Assembly (NCBI GenBank): GCA_050694215.1
Contig: JBOGXB010000070.1
Coordinates: 1-10,052 of the forward strand
From: JBOGXB01 sp050694215
Lineage (GTDB): Bacteria; Actinomycetota; CADDZG01; WHSQ01
DNA length: 10,052 bases
Direction of reading: 5' to 3'
The notes beneath the pieces are model-generated. The model had not been told where the DNA came from and did no database searches. It worked only from the letters and a program-made list of their open reading frames with translations. Position numbers and translations under genes: made by a program. This document shows, piece by piece, positions 5,891 through 10,052 of the stretch (position 1 is its first letter; every line of letters starts with the position of its first letter).

Positions 5891-7447
5891 GTGCGCGTGC
5901 TGTCGGAGCGGCAGTGCCGCCAGTTCCTGTTGGCAACAGCTATTGCGGGAAAGGTGCCGCCGCTCGATTGGAACAAGGGCCATGCCGCCAGCTCACGCGC
6001 TTTCTATGAAATCGCCACGCACCCGACGATCATTGAGATCGTGGCGTCGCTGCTTGGGGAAGACGTCATTCTCTGGGCCGCGAGCATCCAGACCCGACGT
6101 GGAGGAGCCGCCCACCCGTGGCATTGCGATATCGAATCGTCAGGCCATTCGAGCAAAACGATTGCGGTGTGGCTCGGCCTCGAGAACACGACGAGGGATT
6201 CATCCCTGCTCATGATTCCTTACTCCCATCGTTTCGGTGTGACTATTCAAGAGGTAAGGCATCAGCTGAGCATGGACCGTGATGAGGTCACGAACGACGA
6301 CATCCTGTCCTGGGCCCGCGAGCGGGACGAGCGGGCCCGACTGGCGCAACTCGAGATGACTAACGGCGAAGCGTTGTTCTTCGATGGCAAACTTTGGCAC
6401 GGATCTCTTAATCTCTTGACCCGAATCCGGCGCGCGCTCCTACTCCAGTATGCGACACCGCAGACGATGATACGCATTCCGGATCTCAACCATATGGATT
6501 GGCCCTTCCTCGAGCTCGAGGTGCCAAGACCTCCATGCCTTCTAGTGCGAGGAAGTGACAAAGCTCGCGTCAATCGCATAGTTTTGGCGCCTGTGGCAGC
6601 CGGAGCGCGCTCGGATTCTCAGTTGACCAGCCGCATCTATCCGCTTCGGCTTCCGCTGACGCCAGACAACAAAAGGGGCTGGAAACCGTATCCCATCTTC
6701 AGTGGCTCCACGGCGGACATGGAAATCTCTTGCCACGCGTCTGCATTGACCCACGCTCAGTGCCCGCATCCGCCTCACAAGCACAAAGAGGAAGAACTCC
6801 TGCTGCTCTTGGGTGGCGAGGTAGACCTCGAACTTCCAGAGGGGCAAGACTTAGGGAAGGGGGCCGGGGTCCGCTTGACACCTGGTGAGTTCGTCTTTTA
6901 CCCAGCCGGCTTTGCTCACACGCTTACGACTGTCAGCGAGGAACCGGCGAACTATCTGATGTTCAAATGGCATGCCCCTTCGACGGTGACCCAGCCAGCG
7001 CTTCCATTCGGCCGCTTCCGCGTCTTCGCCGAGGACGATTCGGACGTTGAGGATGGGTTCCAACGGCGTGTGGTGTTCGAAGGGCCAACCGCCCATCTGC
7101 GGAAGTTCCACTGTCATGCATCCACGCTCACGCCAGGGGCCGGCTATGAGCCTCACATCGATGCTTACGATGTTGCCATCATCGTTCTCGAAGGAGAGGT
7201 CGAAACACTCGGTCAACGAGTGGGACCATGTGGTGTGATCTTCTACCGGGCCGGTGAAGCTCATGGCATGCGAAACCCCGGTGAGAAGATCGCCAAGTAT
7301 CTCGTCTTTGAGTTTCATGGTAGCCAGTCAGGGTTGGCGGAGGCCTTCCCTCGTTTACCCGCCTTCCTTGTCGGGCTCGTGCGTCGAGACTGGAAGAAGC
7401 GACTGAGACGCGAGTTGGGGCGCATAAAGAGAAGAGTGTTGCGGTAA
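5891..7447 (+). CDS. PhyH-like 2-oxoglutarate/Fe(II) dioxygenase fused to a double cupin (coding probably begins at ACG 5801)
   Basis: The product is 518 residues from the first canonical codon, GTG 5891, and 548 if translation begins at ACG 5801. GTG 5891 has no ribosome binding site and cuts off the PhyH-like segment RFADLGYAGPVRVLSERQC. Domain 1 (about 1-220, GTG numbering) is a phytanoyl-CoA dioxygenase-like fold: H78-x-D80 in HPWHCD, distal H170 in DGKLWHGSLN, and arginines at 178-181 for 2-oxoglutarate. Domain 2 (about 250-365) is a cupin with PPHKHKEEE (H296, H298, E302) and GEFVFYPAGFAH (H343). Domain 3 (about 375-478) is a second cupin with EPHIDAYD (H422, D424) and GVIFYRAGEAH (H458). 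The protein ends in a basic helix, WKKRLRRELGRIKRRVLR (501-518). It probably hydroxylates a small molecule or sugar-linked substrate; the cupins may be catalytic or sense a ligand. GC is lower than nadE by hand count: 138 of 240 bases at 6001-6240 against 159 of 240 at 8041-8280. Confidence 0.8.
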   Translation: MRVLSERQCRQFLLATAIAGKVPPLDWNKGHAASSRAFYEIATHPTIIEIVASLLGEDVILWAASIQTRRGGAAHPWHCDIESSGHSSKTIAVWLGLENTTRDSSLLMIPYSHRFGVTIQEVRHQLSMDRDEVTNDDILSWARERDERARLAQLEMTNGEALFFDGKLWHGSLNLLTRIRRALLLQYATPQTMIRIPDLNHMDWPFLELEVPRPPCLLVRGSDKARVNRIVLAPVAAGARSDSQLTSRIYPLRLPLTPDNKRGWKPYPIFSGSTADMEISCHASALTHAQCPHPPHKHKEEELLLLLGGEVDLELPEGQDLGKGAGVRLTPGEFVFYPAGFAHTLTTVSEEPANYLMFKWHAPSTVTQPALPFGRFRVFAEDDSDVEDGFQRRVVFEGPTAHLRKFHCHASTLTPGAGYEPHIDAYDVAIIVLEGEVETLGQRVGPCGVIFYRAGEAHGMRNPGEKIAKYLVFEFHGSQSGLAEAFPRLPAFLVGLVRRDWKKRLRRELGRIKRRVLR

Positions 7448-7602
7448 CCCTTGGCTCTCCTGCACCTGCATCGATCTGGCGCCAGGCAAGGTCCCGAACT
7501 CCTAAGCACGCGAGTCGGTCACATGAGGACGCGTGCCACCGACGCTGAAGGAGATCCATTCGCGTCTACGTCCTCGACCGGGCACGATGGCTATCTCTCC
7601 CT

Positions 7603-7630
7603 CACAACTAGCTGCACTACGCTTGTTGTG
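7603..7630 (+). promoter_or_regulatory. Inverted repeat and possible -10 element abutting the nadE start
   Basis: CACAAC (7603-7608) and GTTGTG (7625-7630) are a perfect 6-base inverted repeat ending two bases before the nadE ATG. Between them, TACGCT (7618-7623) fits an actinobacterial TAnnnT -10 element at a distance that would start the RNA at or near the start codon. No Shine-Dalgarno sequence is visible, which fits a leaderless message. No good -35 is seen, so this is tentative. Confidence 0.3.
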
Positions 7631-7632
7631 TG

Positions 7633-9342
7633 ATGAGGATCGCCCTGGCCCAGATAAACCCGACCGTGGGAGATGTGGAGGGCAATGCTTCCCGAGTGAT
7701 CGAGCTCGCCCGGGAGGCGTCGGACCGCGGCGCGCAGGCGGTCGCGTTTCCCGAGCTGGCGATCACCGGCTACCCGCCAGAGGACCTCGTCCTCAAGCGG
7801 GGCTTCGTGAAGGCGAACCAAGAGGCCTTGGATGAGATCGCCGCGTCCACCGGCGACTCTCTGGTGATAGTGGGCTTCGCCGACCCCGAGAACGGCAAGC
7901 TCTACAACGCTGCGGCGCTGTGCCACGGCGGCCGGATCGTGGGGACTTACCACAAGCAGCTTCTCCCGAACTACGGCGTGTTCGACGAGCGCCGCTACTT
8001 CCAGCCGGGCCGCGAGCACGTCCTTGTCGAGACCGAACATGGAGTGCTCGGCGTCTGCGTGTGCGAGGACGCGTGGCATCCCAGCGGACCCGTCGTCGCT
8101 CAGGGCGACGCTGGAGCGCAGATCGTCGTCAACATCAACGCCTCCCCCTACCACAAGGGAAAGTTGAGGGAGCGAGAGCAGCTCCTCGGCGAAAGAGCGG
8201 AGCGCGCCCGCGCCTCGATCGTGTATGTCAACGCCGTGGGTGGACAGGACGAGCTCGTTTTCGACGGCTCGTCGCTGGTCGTCTCACCCGACGGGGACGT
8301 CGTGGCGCGGCTGCCTCAGTTCGAGGAGACGCTGGAGATCGTCGACGTCCCTCTCGGCGAGACCACCGGGTCCTCGGCCGCGATGCGCCGCATCTCCGTC
8401 GAACTTCCCGAAGCCCGAGGGGAGCTAGCGCCTGTCCTGGCCGAGCCACTCGGGGCCGAGGAGGAGATCTATCGAGCCCTCGCGCTTGCGGTGCACGACT
8501 ACGTGAGAAAGAACCGCTTCGAAAAGGTGGTGGTCGGACTCTCGGGCGGCATCGATTCGAGCCTCACGGCGACGATCGCGGCCGATGCGCTCGGGCCGGA
8601 CGACGTGCTCGTCGTCGCGATGCCGTCGGAGTTCTCTTCCACGCATTCGACCGAGGACGCCAAGGAACTCGCGTCCAACCTCGATCTCGAGCTGATCGAG
8701 ATCCCGATAGCGCAGACGCATCGCGCCTACATGAAAACTCTCGAGGAGGTCTTCGGGCTCACCGAGCCGGGCATAGCAGAGGAGAACCTGCAGGCGCGCA
8801 TCCGAGGGAACCTGCTCATGGCGGTATCGAACCGCTACGGCCATCTCGTGCTCACGACCGGCAACAAGTCCGAGATGGCCTGCGGCTACGCGACCCTCTA
8901 CGGTGACATGGCCGGGGGCTTCGCCGTGCTCAAGGACGTCTTCAAGACCGAGGTCTACGCCCTGGCCCGATACCGGAACTCGCTCTCGCGCGTCATCCCG
9001 GAGAGCGTGCTCACGAAGGCCCCCTCCGCCGAGCTTCGCCCCAACCAGAAGGACGAAGACTCCCTGCCACCCTACGAACGACTCGATCCGATCCTCGAGG
9101 CATACATCGAGCGCAACGAGGGCGTCTCGGAGATCGTCGAGACGGGCCACGACCGCGATACCGTGACGCGGGTAATCGCACTGGTGGACCGAGCCGAGTA
9201 CAAGAGGCGCCAGGCGCCCCCCGGGCCGAAGGTGACCGTCATGGCGTTCGGTCGCGACCGCCGTTTGCCGATAACCAACCGGTGGCGAGAGGCCCAGGCC
9301 CCGATGCCTGCCAGGGTGGTTGGCGAACGCGGCCCGGAGTAG
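7633..9342 (+). CDS. nadE: Glutamine-dependent NAD+ synthetase
   Basis: NadE makes NAD+ from deamido-NAD+ and ATP, taking ammonia from glutamine, the last step of NAD synthesis in the cytoplasm. The 569-residue product has both domains. The N-terminal nitrilase-type glutaminase (about 1-250) shows the triad E41 in FPELAITGYPPEDL, K108 in YHKQLLPNYGVFDERRYF, and C144 in CVCEDAW. The C-terminal synthetase (about 275-569) has the ATP PP-loop SGGIDSS (304-310), TTGNKSEMACGYATLYGD (408-425), the FKTEVYALAR segment (437-446) and KAPSAELRPNQKDEDSLPPY (462-481). It is close to the common bacterial size and shorter than the M. tuberculosis enzyme of about 680 residues. ATG 7633 is preferred over the adjoining GTG 7630 because MRIALAQINP is the typical family start. 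No ribosome binding site is visible. The next gene, glnR-like, begins 13 bases after the stop, so the two are probably cotranscribed. Confidence 0.96.
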   Translation: MRIALAQINPTVGDVEGNASRVIELAREASDRGAQAVAFPELAITGYPPEDLVLKRGFVKANQEALDEIAASTGDSLVIVGFADPENGKLYNAAALCHGGRIVGTYHKQLLPNYGVFDERRYFQPGREHVLVETEHGVLGVCVCEDAWHPSGPVVAQGDAGAQIVVNINASPYHKGKLREREQLLGERAERARASIVYVNAVGGQDELVFDGSSLVVSPDGDVVARLPQFEETLEIVDVPLGETTGSSAAMRRISVELPEARGELAPVLAEPLGAEEEIYRALALAVHDYVRKNRFEKVVVGLSGGIDSSLTATIAADALGPDDVLVVAMPSEFSSTHSTEDAKELASNLDLELIEIPIAQTHRAYMKTLEEVFGLTEPGIAEENLQARIRGNLLMAVSNRYGHLVLTTGNKSEMACGYATLYGDMAGGFAVLKDVFKTEVYALARYRNSLSRVIPESVLTKAPSAELRPNQKDEDSLPPYERLDPILEAYIERNEGVSEIVETGHDRDTVTRVIALVDRAEYKRRQAPPGPKVTVMAFGRDRRLPITNRWREAQAPMPARVVGERGPE

Positions 9343-9355
9343 TCACCATCTAGCC

Positions 9356-10045
9356 ATGGATCTGACGCTGCTGCTCCTCTCCGATCAGCACCGTGACGTG
9401 AGGGACCTCCTGACTCACTTCCCGATCGCGCCCTATCGCGTCACGGTAGAGCCCCTGAAGACGACGGAGACCGACGACCTTCTTCCGATCCATCCCGATC
9501 TGATCCTCGTTGACGCCACCGGCGATCTCGACGCCGCGGAGGAGGTGACGCGCCGGCTCTCGCTCGCATGGGAGATAGGCCTACCTCCGGTGATCGTGGT
9601 GCTCTCGGAGGGCAACCTCGCGCGTTTCCGCTTCGAATCGGGAGCCGACGAGTTCCTCTTGACCACCAGCTCTAGGGACGAGATCTCGGCGCGCCTCGCA
9701 ATGGCCGCGCGCCGCACCGGCCGCGGCGACGAGGCCACCATCCTCAAGATCGGCGACCTCACCGTCAATCCGGACAACTACCAGGTCTACGTGCGTGGGA
9801 AGCCACTCGACCTCACCTATAAGGAGTTCGAGTTGCTGAAGTTTCTGGCGCAGCGTCCCGGACGCGTGTGCGATCGCGACCTCCTCCTTCGGGAAGTCTG
9901 GGGTTACGACTACTACGGGGGCACGCGCACCGTGGACGTCCACATCCGGCGTTTGCGCGCGAAGCTCGGTCCCGAGCACGAGGCGCTGATCGAGACCATC
10001 CGAAACGTCGGCTACCGGCTGGTTCCCCGTCCCCGCGACCGTTAG
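9356..10045 (+). CDS. glnR: GlnR-like orphan OmpR-family response regulator
   Basis: The 229-residue product is a DNA-binding response regulator closest, by memory, to actinobacterial GlnR, the global nitrogen regulator. The winged-helix domain (about 128-225) is nearly the same as Streptomyces GlnR across LDLTYKEFELLKFLAQRPGR, EVWGYDYYGGTRTVDVH, RRLRAKLGPEHEALI and RNVGYRLV. The receiver domain (1-120) is degenerate: D53 in LILVD is kept, but the acidic pair is reduced to one D10 and the usual Lys near residue 102-105 is absent (EFLLTTSS). This fits the phosphorylation-independent GlnR type. It lacks the long tail seen in Streptomyces GlnR. ATG 9356 is chosen because MDLTLLLLSD begins the first receiver strand; a TTG at 9320 would overlap nadE and add 12 unrelated residues. 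No Shine-Dalgarno is close, so translation may depend on nadE upstream. No sensor kinase is visible before the window ends. Other OmpR-type regulators remain possible. Confidence 0.82.
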   Translation: MDLTLLLLSDQHRDVRDLLTHFPIAPYRVTVEPLKTTETDDLLPIHPDLILVDATGDLDAAEEVTRRLSLAWEIGLPPVIVVLSEGNLARFRFESGADEFLLTTSSRDEISARLAMAARRTGRGDEATILKIGDLTVNPDNYQVYVRGKPLDLTYKEFELLKFLAQRPGRVCDRDLLLREVWGYDYYGGTRTVDVHIRRLRAKLGPEHEALIETIRNVGYRLVPRPRDR

Positions 10046-10052
10046 TCGGGCC

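Overview
The window is GC-rich and looks like a chromosomal piece of an actinobacterium (Actinomycetota), probably not a well-studied genus. Supporting signs are a GlnA2-type glutamine synthetase next to glnE (the Rv2222c-Rv2221c pair of Mycobacterium tuberculosis), a two-domain glutamine-dependent NadE, and an orphan GlnR-type regulator. The theme is glutamine and nitrogen metabolism.

Layout, left to right. (1) Positions 1-1935, minus strand: the first two thirds of glnE, the glutamine synthetase adenylyltransferase/adenylyl-removing enzyme, cut by the left edge just as its second catalytic motif begins. (2) Positions 1936-2219: a divergent intergenic region with a strong hairpin. (3) Positions 2220-2741, plus strand: a small secreted NlpC/P60 peptidase that breaks up the glnA2-glnE pair. 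(4) Positions 2747-4087, minus strand: glnA2, with an exact GlnR-type box (GTAAC-n6-GAAAC) 24-39 bases upstream of its start. (5) Positions 4088-7632: an accessory block on the plus strand, holding a PAPS-dependent sulfotransferase-like gene and a PhyH dioxygenase fused to two cupin domains, separated by palindrome-rich spacers. (6) Positions 7633-9342: nadE, followed 13 bases later by a glnR-like gene (9356-10045).

Working together: GlnA2 makes glutamine (or, as its Streptomyces relatives do, gamma-glutamylates polyamines). GlnE controls glutamine synthetase activity by adenylylation. NadE consumes glutamine to make NAD+. The GlnR-like protein is the obvious candidate to bind the box in front of glnA2, so regulator and target may lie in the same window. 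The sulfotransferase and PhyH-bicupin genes have no evident link to nitrogen and look like accessory cargo, perhaps for tailoring a surface glycan or small metabolite.

The points most worth a second look are: the PhyH-bicupin gene, whose conserved N-terminus begins upstream of every canonical start codon, with a perfect Shine-Dalgarno sequence in front of an in-frame ACG; the GlnR box; and a five-residue insertion in the active-site flap of GlnA2. I saw no rRNA, tRNA, CRISPR array, insertion sequence or recognised riboswitch.
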